From NCBI GenBank assembly GCA_038501785.1, contig JBAMJR010000031.1:6842501-6906500 (forward strand): a stretch of 64,000 bases of DNA. The letters run 5' to 3'. The DNA comes from Myoxocephalus aenaeus. Taxonomy: Eukaryota > Chordata > Actinopteri > Perciformes > Cottidae. How positions within the stretch are numbered: position 1 is the first letter of the stretch; every line of letters begins with the position of its first letter. The position numbers were made by a program, and so were the translations under genes. The notes beneath the pieces were generated by a model. The model was not told the origin of the DNA. It worked only from the letters and a program-made list of their open reading frames with translations, and made no database searches. This document shows, in pieces, positions 1 through 11,900 of this stretch.

Positions 1-852
1 GAAGATGCAATTACATCAAAGCCCACAAATGCGTAGAAGCATGTGGCTGAGCCTGCCAGTATTCCAGATAGCCCAAAAGGTGTAAAACCTCCTTCTTTCT
101 GGCTCCAATTGGCTGGTTCAGCCAGCATAAAGCCAAATATCAGGATGAAAACGATGACACACATGCTAATAGTGGAGAAGATGTGATTGAGGTAAGAGGA
201 CACTTGAACTCCAAAGGAAATGAAGAATGAGGCAACTATTAGAATCCCTGCTGCAAGGAGGTCAGGGTAATGGGCAAGCAAGGGCACATCCCACTGCATA
301 ATGTGTGTCTCTGTGTAGTTCTGGATGGCATGGTTAAAAATGGAGTCCAGATAGCCACTCCAGGCACGTGCCACAGCAGCGCCACCGATCATGTTCTCCA
401 GAATCACATTCCAACCAATGAGAAAGGCCCAGACCTCTCCCACAGATACATAGGTAAACATGTAGGCAGATCCTGTTTTGGGAATGCGTGCTCCAAACTC
501 TGCATAACAAAAGGCGGCCAATAGAGAGGCAAGACCTGCAATAATGAAGGATATGATGATAGCAGGCCCAACTATGTCTTTAGCCACTGTTCCTGTCAGG
601 ACATAAAGCCCAGAGCCCACCATGCCACCGACTCCCAACAGCGTCAAGTCCAGGGTGGAGAGGCAGCGTTTCAGCGACGTGGCCATCATGTCATCGTCCA
701 GTGTCTTGAGTCGGTTCAGTCGCTGACAAAAGCGGACCGCTGGGGTGCAGCCTCTGGGACAAGTTTCCATATTTACAGAGTTGGACAGGCCAGCTGGACA
801 GGAAGTTGTCGAAATGGTCACACAGGAGCCATTACCCGTTTATCAAGCTAAC
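1..852 (-). CDS. slc7a4: slc7a4, first coding exon (partial, runs off window start)
   Basis: Coding sequence runs from ATG at 770 down to base 1 without a stop (256 codons), and the gene continues outside the window. The translation opens with a cytosolic N-terminus containing FCQRLNRLKTLDDD, then LTLLGVGGMVGSGLYVLTG, which is the TM1 signature of the APC/SLC7 cationic amino acid transporter branch. AAFCYAEFGARIPKTGSAY and GEVWAFLIGWNVILEN follow, with about five to six hydrophobic segments in all. The RLNRLKxLxD leader fits SLC7A4 better than SLC7A1-3. SLC7A4 is a multi-pass membrane protein treated as an orphan because cationic amino acid transport has not been clearly shown for it. Bases 771-852 are 5' UTR of the same exon: a good acceptor (tgctctgtcttgcag on the minus strand) ends at 853, so at least one non-coding exon lies upstream. 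The paralogue call is from remembered family sequence. Confidence 0.88.
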
Positions 853-3204
853 CTGCAAGACAGAGCACAAGCAGACAAACATTGACTAATGCATCAGGAA
901 CGACAACAAAAAACGACTTGCACGAATAGTTTAACTTAATGCACTTTGTTTATATTTGAGCTGGTCATAGGCTACTGTCTAATACGCATATCATGAAGAA
1001 ATAAGCGCTTTGTATACATTTGGTGATAGTCATTATAATGGCAATAACAGGTTGGTTGAATATAATCTCCTGAAATATTTTATGCAGTGGAGCCAAATGT
1101 TACATTTCTGGTTGTAAAAAACATCATATTAGTAACCTTTAGCTTTAAAAGTCATTCCAAAAACAGCTTATTTACTTACAGCAAATCAGAAGAAGAAAAA
1201 AAGCCAGATTTAGTCCATCTGGCCGTTTACCAATTTGAGTGATTCTATTTGATCTAGATCGCTTGATGGCCTGTATGTGTTTCCTCATCACTCAGTAGCC
1301 TACACGGCAAGTCCACGTCATCCCATGTGCGGATAAAAGCTTAACATAATATAACGACGTGAGAAGGATACGGCGCATTTTTTTATTTGTTTTACTGCAA
1401 ACAATGTGTCGTGGCTGTTCATCAGTGAGAGCCAGCCTCCTGGTCTGGGCGGTGCAACATCCTATCCCTGCCCTCGATGGGCATATGGCGACAACAGGAC
1501 GCCTCCGCTATAATTACGTAACGCTTTATTCCCTTCTAGAAATACCCCCCGGCGCCATAAACTACAAGATTCGTTTACACTACATCAACTATTAATCTTC
1601 AGCAGTATTTATCTATGGCCACATACTGTTCCGTGGAGGGAACAGACGACGACGGGAATAAACGTTGTTTTAATGCCAAATTAATAATTTAGAACAAAAT
1701 GGAAACGGACGCAAAAGGAAGATCGTTAGTCTATTAGTCCTCTACTCCTGCATGTCCTGAATGTGCAGAGCGACATCGCAATCATTCGTGCGTGAGCAGG
1801 TGTGATTATTTCATGCGATTCCGTTTGTAGCCGCATAGACAGACACGTCCGCCATAACATAAGAAACACAATCCTTGTTTTACCGTTGTTGTTCAGGGTC
1901 CGTCATGTGTGATGCAGGTCCGGCGCTGAGATAAGTTACCGAAGTGCACCGTCTGGTGATGGAGCCGAAGGTGCGCCGAGTAGTATAAAAAACTACATGC
2001 GCTGCTTCTTAAAGGCACAGTCACCTTTAACTCGGAGGGCTTCCCCACTGCGCCCCACCCAAATTACAGCAGACTATCCGGAACCAGCTAGTGCTCAATA
2101 TGAATTTTAACACGAGAGAATCATATGAACATAAGCAGCTGGAGTAAGTATAAATAATAAGAGCAAAATTCGGATCAAACAGAACAAATATAACACAAAA
2201 CGGGTCGACCTGGAAAGGCGTGTCTTCAACACGCAAAAGCCCGCCTGACCTTTGCGGTCTCCCCCAGAGTTTTCCCAGGGGAACGGCTGTTAAAACTGGC
2301 TCGTCATTGATTGAGGAGCCATGGTAGCCTCCTTGTGAAACAATTTGGGAACCAGTGCTACGCATAAATGACTGCACTGAAAAAGTTTACTGTAAAATAA
2401 TTCACAAAAGACAGACATTTTTAGAGACTTAAATAATTTGTTTTATGAAAACAAATATTCATGCAATGGAAAAATCAACACATCCAAATATGAACGACTG
2501 CCATCCAAACTGGTTCTGTTCATATGCATATCATATATTTAACTAAATTGTTCATTGTTGCTTATTTATGTGGGAAGTAAACTTAAACAAACAGACCTTT
2601 TTCAAAAATATCAATGTACATTTGAAGTTGTTGGCTGAAGATCTAATTTACACCCCTAGTGCCCACACAACTAAAGCAAACTTAACAGATAAAAACAAAA
2701 ACAAAACAGCCTGCAATGTATTACAATACTGTTCATATAAATAAGCAATGAAGTGCTAGGACAATGGACCTGCCATTTCAGTCAAAGGCATCAGGAGGCA
2801 TTCATGAAGAAGTAGTCCCCAGCTGTCTCTGTAAGCAATATATTGATCTTCTTCAATTTAATTTCTGACAGACCCCGCCCCCTCTATGCTCTCTTTAAAT
2901 ATGTAGAAAATGTATCTGTAAAGGTTTTGCAATGCGTGAACTTCCTAGTTTCACAATCGGTGACATGTCAGTTTAGTGCTTTACAATCTACGTTGTCACA
3001 ACCTGCTTCTGCTCTCCACCAAGACTGCAAACGTCTTGCTTGTAAACTCGAGAACCAGCCTTCTCCTATAGTTTTTGATGGTGAATATTACACTTATTAC
3101 AAGTGATAAACATGTTGTTAAAGCGATCAATGCCACTTGTTGACCGACAGCCAGTGGCTATTGCAAGATTTCCCCCGCTCTTTTGGCACAATTGGGCCTC
3201 CTTC
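853..3204. other. slc7a4 upstream region / slc7a4-dgcr6 intergenic
   Basis: No coding exon was recognised here. The first kilobase should contain the slc7a4 5' UTR intron, non-coding first exon and promoter. A possible donor on the minus strand (gctgtaagt) lies near 1178, and 1400-1950 is richer in G+C and CpG than its surroundings. Bases 2400-3200 are AT-rich and would include the dgcr6 3' UTR. A minus-strand ATTAAA-type signal lies near 2857. The structured patch at 2205-2345 is listed separately. Confidence 0.5.
2205..2345. other. GC-richer structured patch of unknown nature
   Basis: This short block stands out from AT-rich flanks. It contains the hairpin GCGTGT (2218-2223) / ACACGC (2229-2234) with a 5-nt loop, and a second possible stem, TCCCC...GGGGA, at about 2260-2282. 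A 116-codon minus-strand frame spans 2027-2377 but has no recognisable protein content. It could be a small structured RNA or a repeat fragment. I cannot assign a family. Confidence 0.2.
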
Positions 3205-4844
3205 TCAAAGGAGTCCAGATTGTGACTCCTTCTGTTGAAGCTTGAGGATCAATTCGAGGAGGTTCATCTGCATTGTCAGCTCCTGAAATAACACATAATA
3301 GTAGAGGAGCAATTAGTTAGGACATACATTGCCATCTGCTGGGCATTTGTCTCTACCACAAAGAGCATGTTTTCTATGCTGCCCTACCATTTGTGGCATT
3401 AGTATGCATTTCAAATACAGTGAGTGGACAGGTAAAGGCGTTAACCTGAGGATTAGTGGTGATAAAAAATCCAGGGACTCCTGCTTTCTCCAAGGTGTTC
3501 TGCTGGTCTATCACTTTTTGATCCATTTCAGCTACAATCTTTTTATCCATCATCCTTTGTTCCTCTCGCACACGAATTTCCAGAGCCTGATGACACAACA
3601 CACAGCTATTAGTAAACCAAAAAGAATAGAGCAATAATCATAGCCCTTTTAGTAATCAGAGGTATTGGGATGTCAATGCCTTACCTCAAGCTCTGCTTGT
3701 TGGTTGGATTTGAGAAGCACGAGGTTGTGAGACTTGCATGACTGTACACCATCTTTGTGTTTCCGGACAAGATCTTGTTTGAGTGCTGCACATAAAAGTA
3801 ACAGCGAATCAAACATCTTCCTAGGATGCATTTGCAACCTCACACTTAAGGCCCGTTCCAAGAAGCAGGTTTGCTACTTGAAGATGTCCTTGTTTAGAGC
3901 ATATTGTACACCACTATACACTGCACACGTGTGGTCTAATTACAAAAAGCAAGCCTACAGAGACTTCAAGTAGCGTATAATGACGCCATGAGACTATTAC
4001 CGAAGAGAACGAGATGGGTAGTGCCAGTGAAATGTTTGTGGCTGCAGGAGTTGATACTTCCCAAACGGTTTTAAGAAATCTTATGTATACATTTATCTGC
4101 TGAGTTAATGACTCTGAAAATGAAATCATCTTGGTTTTATCAAACATACAGTTGAGTACTACACACTACCAGTCCCAGCTGTGGAGACATTGGTACAGCT
4201 GTCTATTTATAAGGCATTGGTAGGTCTATGTATTTTAATTGTGCTTTTGTATGTATTTTGTTCTATTTGATGTTTTGTACTATCTGGACCTTGAGTCTGA
4301 AATAAAGTTTGATTGATTGATATTGTTCTTGATTTGAAGGAGCTCCTAGTTTGAATCAGCCATCATCCAGGTTAACAGGCACGAGCTCGCTTCTTGGAAC
4401 AGGACCCATTTGTCACTACTCGTTTTCCGAAAGAGAGCCAGAGCACCGACCTTGGTGTTCCCCGTTCAGCTTCTGCCTCTGGTTGTACAGGTTTTTCTCT
4501 GTGAGATGCTGAATATCCAGGAGTCCTTGCACGATCTCATAAACCGTCCCGTCTATGAGCGCGAGGGCCAGGTCTCCCAGCGTGCTGTAGGACAGGCGCT
4601 GCTGGAAGGAGCTAACCGTGGAGAGAAACACAACAAAACACAAGTCATCACCGAGATCTGGGTTTGTTTCGCGCTAAAAGCGACAACCAGTCCTTTGAAA
4701 TCCGCGAAGGAAGTCTCGACTGAAGGGAAGGTAGCATTACCTCGGTAAATCTTTGACTAAGGTCTGCAGTTCAGATAACAGGTAGTAATGCCTCTCTTGA
4801 TGTTTAGTGGAATCGCCGTCAGTGACTCCGGGATAAACATCCAT
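3205..4844 (-). CDS. dgcr6: dgcr6, complete, 5 coding exons
   Basis: Exons (minus strand): 4741-4844, 4451-4611, 3685-3785, 3446-3586, 3205-3282. All introns are GT-AG and the joined frame is 194 codons plus TGA. Start MDVYPGVTDG at 4844 gives nearly the same N-terminal length as mammalian DGCR6. Diagnostic segments are SSFQQRLSYSTLGDLALALI and GLLDIQHLTEKNLYNQR (exon 2), EEQRMMDKKIVAEMDQKV and TLEKAGVPGFFITTNPQ (exon 4), and ELTMQMNLLELILKLQQK (exon 5). The middle is charged and heptad-like, consistent with coiled coil. DGCR6 is the vertebrate relative of Drosophila gonadal. In human it lies in the 22q11.2 deletion interval, and its biochemical role is poorly defined. The fish protein ends soon after the last helix, without the mammalian C-terminal tail. 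An acceptor-like ctttgcag just before the ATG means an upstream 5' UTR exon is possible. Confidence 0.93.
4238..4324 (+). repeat. LINE-type 3' tail with TTGA microrepeat
   Basis: In dgcr6 intron 2 a T-rich stretch leads to CTTGAGTCTGAAATAAAG and ends in tandem TTGA units. An AATAAA-bearing 3' end followed by short tandem repeats is the hallmark of many fish non-LTR retrotransposon tails. Only the end of the element is recognisable, and the family is not assigned. Confidence 0.5.
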
Positions 4845-5127
4845 CTCCTGAACTGCAAAGATGAACACCGAGTTGGTTAACACGTTCAGATACGCGAGCT
4901 AGAAGCACCAGGCTCGCCTACTTTAATGGTTGTGTGTTTAAACGTGTTCAGAAACACGAACTTATATTGAAGACTACTAGCCTGCATCTAAGGGCGATTA
5001 AAGTTACTAAACTAACTTGAATGCAGGAGGAAAGTGATTTTTTTGTTAGCTGTGGGTTAAGGACCCCACGTTGCTGGCTGTCAATATGCCTGTCCGTAAT
5101 GGCGCGTGCGGTAGCTTAATGTGTTCG

Positions 5128-5138
5128 CCAGGTGGCGC
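5128..5138 (+). promoter_or_regulatory. CTCF-like core motif
   Basis: CCAGGTGGCGC fits the core of the vertebrate CTCF consensus (C-Y-A-G-R-K-G-G-C-R-S). It sits almost midway between two divergent genes. A single motif match is weak evidence of occupancy. Confidence 0.35.
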
Positions 5139-5575
5139 ATTGTATCGCAGAAGGGACCCTCCTGAGGACCTATTTAACAAGATATGGCCATACGTTTACG
5201 GGCAATATAAATTAGCACGGAAGCATTATCATAAAAAAAAGAGGTAACTAATAACGTCAATTAAAAACAGATGGTGAGCAATGTCAGATATGACAACAAA
5301 TAACGTCTTGTTCTGTTGTGACTGCAGTGTATGCGATCCTGTTTATTTCAGATTGGACATTTCTGGCGGGTTCATCCATTTGGCTAATTTAAAAGAAGAG
5401 ACATCTCCAGACCACAGTTCAGCTCCCCACACTGTCTGTGACCCTCTGTGTTCAACCTGCTGGACTGACTGGGCTGCATGCGCGCCCGTGTCGCGCGCTA
5501 CTGGTGGGCTGTGCGGCGTCACGCGCCAAAGGTGCCATGAAATGAAGAAAACTCACTTGCGGAGGGGAAGAGCAC

Positions 5576-5585
5576 TATTTATAAG
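5576..5585 (+). promoter_or_regulatory. TATA-like box upstream of rasal1
   Basis: TATTTATAAG lies 48 bp before the rasal1 ATG at 5633. If used at the normal 25-30 bp spacing it gives a 5' UTR of roughly 20-25 nt. Homeodomain-like ATTAATTGGATTAATA follows immediately. This is a position-based inference without transcript support. Confidence 0.35.
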
Positions 5586-5632
5586 AGCGTATGGGACCAG
5601 GATTAATTGGATTAATAGCTTCCTCGACTAAA

Positions 5633-8600
5633 ATGGCCAAAAATACATCTCTTTATTTTAGAATTGTCGAGGGCAGGAACCTCCCGGCCAAAGACGTGTA
5701 AGTAATATCTGAATGGCATGTGCTTCTGTCAAGTCTTATGTCTTGTAATGTATATAGTCTCAACACGGTTTAACAGCTATTTATCAGGTTGATTAGATCA
5801 GAGAAAAGTCAGATTTGAAACGCCAATTACTGGTACGTTGTCTCATGTGAATTATGTTAATTGTAGAAATTAGAGGCGAATCAGGTCTGTCTGCTGGAAT
5901 TGAACTCGGCATAAGTAAACGTAAATTAAATCAGATTTTAATTTAGATTTGAAGTTTACCAACAGACGCATTTACCATGCTAAAACGTCTCATGTTGTCA
6001 TATATTTTTCTTGTCATCTTATTAAGCTCTGGAACCAGTGATCCATACTGCATTGTAAAAGTTGACAATGAAGTTGTGGCCAGGTGAGTTCTCTCTGATT
6101 ATACATGAAGATGTGCATACTTGACACGTTATGGATTTATATATAACAGCTAGAGAATGTCTGTTGCTTACAGTGAAAGTGCTCATCTGTCATCACAGGT
6201 GGACTATTTGCAGTAGGTTACTTTTCTGGCTGAGTTCCCTCAACTCTGTAAACCGAAGTGTAGTTTGTATGAGCAGGGTGTTGGTGCCCACAGCGTGGCT
6301 CATCCAGAGAACCTGATACCTGTCCGTCCTTTAAAACACCCGCAGGTAGCCATGGAGAGGGTGCATCAATTATTGCAGTGAGCTCCTGGCGTAACTAAGG
6401 AGAATGCTGGAAGCTGGTTCAGAGGTGTTCTCAGTTTGAGTGGAAAAAGTACAGTTGATTTCATCCAAAGTATTCAAATAAAACAAGAAGAGGCTATTTT
6501 CAATATCAACGACAGTGTGCTATTTCCAAGTGGTGCAATTTGACAGCAATCCAGATTTTAGTTTTTTGAAAGAAATGTCTGATGTGTGAAAGAACGAGCA
6601 TGGGGGAATGCAATGGCTATAGTTCCATCTGGTATGTTGCAGAAAACCGCTCCATGGTTCACTGCAGACACTCACTAATGATCTGAGTGTTACTGGCCAA
6701 CTGGATGACGTTGCTGGTAGATTTTGGTGGGAAATAATGGGTACAGTACTCTCTTAGAAACAGAAAGCTTGATTATACTGATGAAAGCTTTTTTCTAGGA
6801 CAGGGTATTCTCTGAAATCCTTTGAACCGATTAACAATATGATCTATGTTTGGCACTATTGATACTAAAATATAGTTTTTTCTCAATACATTGCTTTAAA
6901 TAATATACTCAAGGTCTTCTATAAAATATTTTTTTATTTAGATGGTCTAATAGTGGCAAAATAATAATGAAATAATAATATCTGACTAGTCAGAAAAGGC
7001 ACACATTTCTTTTCTTTTATCCTCGTCCATAATTCATCCTGTGGTCCAAAACCCCAGTATTTTTTTAAATATACTTATTACTGGAATAAGCATGTGATCT
7101 GTCTACTCTCAGGTAGTGTGGGTGGGTAAGTGAGGGCTTATACTGCTGGCACATTTACAATAAATTCTGACTCCTGCCGTCTCTATTGTTGCACATTCAT
7201 GTATGTGTGAAACCTCTCTTTTTAGGACGGCCACAGTGTGGAAGAACCTCAGTCCTTTCTGGGGCGAAGAGTACACACTGCACCTCCCGATGGGGTTCCA
7301 TTCACTCTCCTTTCATGTCATGGACGAAGACACAATTGGGTAACACTGTCATACAAATCTGTATCAAAATGATTCAATATCCAACCATTGCTCTTGACTG
7401 ACGGAGTTTGCCAGATAGATAGATAGATAGATGTATACTTTATTCATCCACAAGGGGAAATGTGTTAAATATGATTTATAGTCCTTCAAGCCATGACTGT
7501 TTGCTTAACTTGCCTCATGAATGGGCCAACATGAACCTCATACAATTTATGTTTTGGGAAAAAGACTCTGAGTTTTGAATAAACAAACATCATCAGGCAG
7601 ATGGATGCCCAGATTGGGTGATTACAGTTTTTTTCTTTCTCTTCTCTCATGACCACCAGTACTCTAATCAGTTTGTCTTCAAATTCACCTCATTTAACTC
7701 TTCCAAGATCAAACAACGTTGATAGCATTTTTAATAGCTTCCATTTGCTAATCTCTCCTTTTATCTTTCCTTCTTTCTACAGCCATGATGATGTTATCGG
7801 AAAGATAACTCTGAGCAAAGAAGCCATTGGATCTCAAGCTAAAGGTATGACTGAACAAATCTGTAACAGGATGGGTGAAAGCTCATAGGTTAAACACACA
7901 TGGCTTCCCATGACCAAAGGTCTGAGGGATCGGGGAGCCTTTTTTAGACGGAGACCCTGGGAAAGTTTCTCAGTGCTCTCTCGCACATTTCATGTGATTT
8001 GCTGAGTTGAGTTGAACTGTGTAAACTTGCATTCACATCGATGCATGTGTTATTATAACGACCATCCTTGTGTTCGTCTTCATGAGCTTGTTTTTTTTGT
8101 CATTGTGCATCACAAACCTTCCTTTTGTGATGAAGCACAAAATATTGTATTTCGGGATGACGTTGCAGTTTTAACAGATTGCTCAGTGTTTACCAGGGAA
8201 TGTTTGCTGCATACTGATGCGTCTCTCCTGGGAGCCACCTGGCGTGGCCTTCAGTCGTGTGATTCAATTGTACATGGCGACGCACTGAGTCAGTTAGTTA
8301 CTCACAGGAATATTCTCCGGGTCTGTCCTTGACATTATACCCTCGCTTATGTGTGGTGTTTCTGAAATAATAAAACTGAATATATTGAATGTGACATGAT
8401 CAAGGACTATATTTCCAAGGTGATATCCTCAAATTGCTTGTTCCACCATCGACAATCTAAATGCCCCCCAAAAATACTTGTCTGTTTAATATTGAATAAA
8501 ACAAAGATACAATAAAGTTAATCTCAATTGAGAAGCTGGAACAAGGGAATGTTCGATATTGTTTGCTTGAAAAATTTAAATAAACAAAATAATGTAATAT

Positions 8601-8903
8601 TAATAGTGATTAAGTGATTAAACAGTTAGTTGATTAATCAATTTGTCAATCAACAGAAAACTGTTTATTAGAAAAATATGATTTGCATCCTTAGTTTTTC
8701 TGTTTTGTATCCTCTCTTAATGTTTGATTCTTGAGAGGAGTGCTGTTTTAATGAATACTGTCTCTATGGTCAGGACTAGATAGCTGGCTGAACCTGACGA
8801 GGGTCAACCCTGATGAAGAAGTCCAGGGAGAAATCCATCTGAGCCTGGAGCTACTGAAAGATACAGAGAAGATCAGCCTGCGATGTCAAGTCATTGAAGC
8901 CAG
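5633..8903 (+). other. rasal1: rasal1 exons 1-5: C2A domain
   Basis: Residues 1 to about 142. The five acidic positions expected of a Ca2+-binding C2 domain are all present: D21 and D27 (AKDVSGTSDPY), then D74, D76 and D82 (MDEDTIGHDD, spanning the exon 3/4 junction). This supports a calcium-responsive rather than constitutive membrane module. Exon 1 ends inside the Val22 codon. Confidence 0.88.
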
Positions 8904-11900
8904 GTAACATCCCTGTGTGCTTTAAATCCTGCCTCTGCCACTGCTGTGAGGGGAAATTATTTCTGATTTAGAGATAAAAATGGACAGCAATGGCCTAAAT
9001 ATTAGAGTAGCAGGCTTGCGACCAGAAGGGTTGGTACTCTAAAAGCATGTGTAAATGTAGTTGCAAAAACTATCACATATCTATGTTGTTTAAAAATGAT
9101 TAAACTGGTCGTTAGTCACAAGTTACATTACTGTCGCTGAAAACCTGGCAATGCCACCAGTGTTTCTGTGCTGAAATCTTATCATCATCGACCCGCAGGC
9201 GTCCACACTCTCCTCCTGAGTCATCCTGCCACTATCACACCACTCGTTGCCCCATCTGTGCGTCCCAGGCTACAATCTCTTCCTCTCAGGCACGGCATTA
9301 ATGAGCATGTCAATCAGAGCTTGACACTCTGTTATTCAAATGCTCAGATGAATGTGAATCAAGTTTGAGGGAATAAGGTCAAGTGGAAAGTTTTAGCTGT
9401 TTTTCTTTGCTTATAATTCAATTTGCAGAACGGGTAACAGGAGTTTGTTGAGCTATTCAAATGTATTGATCTGTTCTGTTGTCTTTTGTTCTGGTGATGC
9501 TCGCAGAGACTTGGCTCCAAGAGATATTTCTGGAACCTCTGATCCTTTTACAAGAGTTATTTTCAACAACCACAGTGCAGAGACCTCGGTGAGCTCAAGT
9601 GCAGTATGTATTGGTTTCAGGGAAGCCAGAGATACATGTTCTGCTATTGTAATTGATGGTTGTTTAGTTGTCTGTCATTTTATTTTACTAATGCACATTT
9701 AGGAACTCCTAACACCCCAACCCTCTGGGTTTTAGATTATCAAGAAGACCCGTTTCCCTCACTGGGGAGAGACCCTGGAGCTGGAGTTAGATCCAGAAGA
9801 GCTGAGTGAGGAGGGAACGGTCACTGTGGAGGTCTGGGACTGGGACATGGTGGGCAAGAATGACTTTCTGGGAAAGGTGAGGATGCAATAATTATATGGA
9901 ATGGCATCTTTTTATATATTTCATGCTGTGATCACAACATATGCTTTACCTGCAAGCAAGGAGTTTCCCACCAAAATGTGCATTAGTTTAAAGTTGTTGT
10001 TTTTCCCATCTGATATTGTATCCTTGTTTATGCTTTCTTTCCACAGGTGGAAATCCCTTTTGCTTGTTTGCACAAGACACCTCTGTTAGAGGGCTGGTTT
10101 CGTTTGCTTCCCTTGGGAAACAATGAGGTTGATGCTGGGTGAGGATTATGGGTGTGCTTGTTTGTCCAATGTGGTGACTTTGTGTGTTTGCATAACTAAG
10201 AGAAGCATTGCTGAAATTTTTAAGATCCAAATTGAACATCAATCAGTGTTTTTAAATGCACTCAAGAAATGTATTTGTATGGGAGCTTACGTCAGGATAA
10301 GATCAAGGTGTGTTGAAAATCTCCTTTTTTGGTTTCTGTGGAATTTTCCTCTGTTGCCAGTGGCAAGCTGGGAGCGCTGCGTCTGAAGGTGCATTTGGTG
10401 GAGGATCGGATCTTGCCATCTGTGTACTATCAGCCCCTCATTCACCTTCTGGTGGAGTCAGTCATCTCCCCTACAGAGGTCAGGATCACTATATTTTTTC
10501 GTAGTAATATGCATTGGACTCCACAACAATTCACAAAATCTATGTTGGCTTTTAGGCAACAGAAAAACTCTTTGTACATGTTAGTAGTGAGCTCTCTTGT
10601 TCCCAGGTGGAGGATAGCAGTGCTCTGACCATGCTGGAGGAGGTGAACACGGTTGAGAGCCGACAGGATGTGGCGATGACCCTGGTAAAGATTTACCTGG
10701 GCCAGGGCCTGGTGGTGCCCTTCCTGGATTACCTCAACACGCGGGAGGTCAACCACACCAGTAGGATTCAAGGAACAACATCAACACTGTTTTAAAATGT
10801 TCGATCATTGTCAGTCCGAACCTTTACCAAGTGAAACAGCGGATATGCAGAGATATCTAGTTCAAAACATTACATAATAAACACAGCTACACAAGTTTAT
10901 CTCTGTTAGTCAGTATTTGTATTAGTCAGATAAACCTTCTGAGGGATGCTTCTATTTAAACTCTGAATTGACATCAAGGTCTCTGAACATTTGAGTTCGA
11001 TGTGTGGGCAGCTCAAGTCTACCAGCACTATATTTTCCACCCTGATGCCAATTATTTACTCATCCAACATTCTTTTCATGGCTTCTCGGTTGTCTGTATT
11101 AGTCATGTGTTTGCCTCCGCACCACATCCCTATTGCAAATTCACACAGAGTTGTGCTCTGTTGTTTGGGTTCGGTTTAGTCAGTGTAGTTTGAGATAATA
11201 AGCATAGTGCCCATGTTACCATAGCAACTCCACATTATCCTAACGGTAACTGCTTGGTCAGGAATAGATGTCGCAAGCAGCCAGACATTAAAATTGGGCA
11301 CTGGGGTAAAGGAAAGGCACATGTTACTGTACACCGACTGGGCTGCAATCAAAACCCCACATTACTCCACACGTTCGGATCTTTAAATATTTTACCTGGC
11401 AACCCAATCCTGTCACTGTGGATATTTACGTATCGCCACATTGAAGGATGTGAGTAATGTTGCAGCAAGGTCGGTCGTCCCTCAGTTGTCACACTGGGCT
11501 CTGCGTTTCTAAAGCAGATCAATTCTTAGTCGATAAACGTATGCCAAGCAGAAAAAAAAGCATGAACACGGGAGACCAAAAGCCTGAAATGAGGGCAAAA
11601 ACAGACAAAGGATCCACACACTGTATTAATCGCTTTCAGTTCAATTTAATGAAGCACTCTCAGAGACTGATGAGGGTCTCTGTGAAAGCTTATATTTTGG
11701 ACTCATTGGAAGCGTTTAATACAGTGGACAGACAACAGTAGAGAGTTTATTTGTATTTAATCAAAAGCTATGTGGAGATGTTAAATTATGTTATTATTTT
11801 CTTTTCTGTTTTGCTCTCATAGCTGATCCAAACACTTTATTTCGCTCCAACTCCCTTTCCTCCAAGGCCATGGAGCAGTTCATGAAGGTGCATTAACATA

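Larger units (their letters stand above)
4845..5632. promoter_or_regulatory. Head-to-head dgcr6/rasal1 promoter interval
   Basis: 788 bp separate the dgcr6 start codon (minus) from the rasal1 start codon (plus). The interval is CpG-containing in its middle and at 5480-5530, and holds no recognised coding exon. It carries the CTCF-like motif and the TATA-like box listed separately. Any 5' UTR exon of dgcr6 would have to lie here. Shared regulation is an inference from the geometry. Confidence 0.55.

Noticed and set aside
2240..2290. Weak resemblance to part of U1 snRNA (TGACC-TGCG-T-TCCCC)
   Set aside because: The match is short and gapped. The 5' splice-site-recognition end, Sm site and the other stem-loops of U1 are absent.
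2027..2377. 116-codon minus-strand frame
   Set aside because: No protein similarity recognised, and it covers the structured patch, which explains the atypical composition better.
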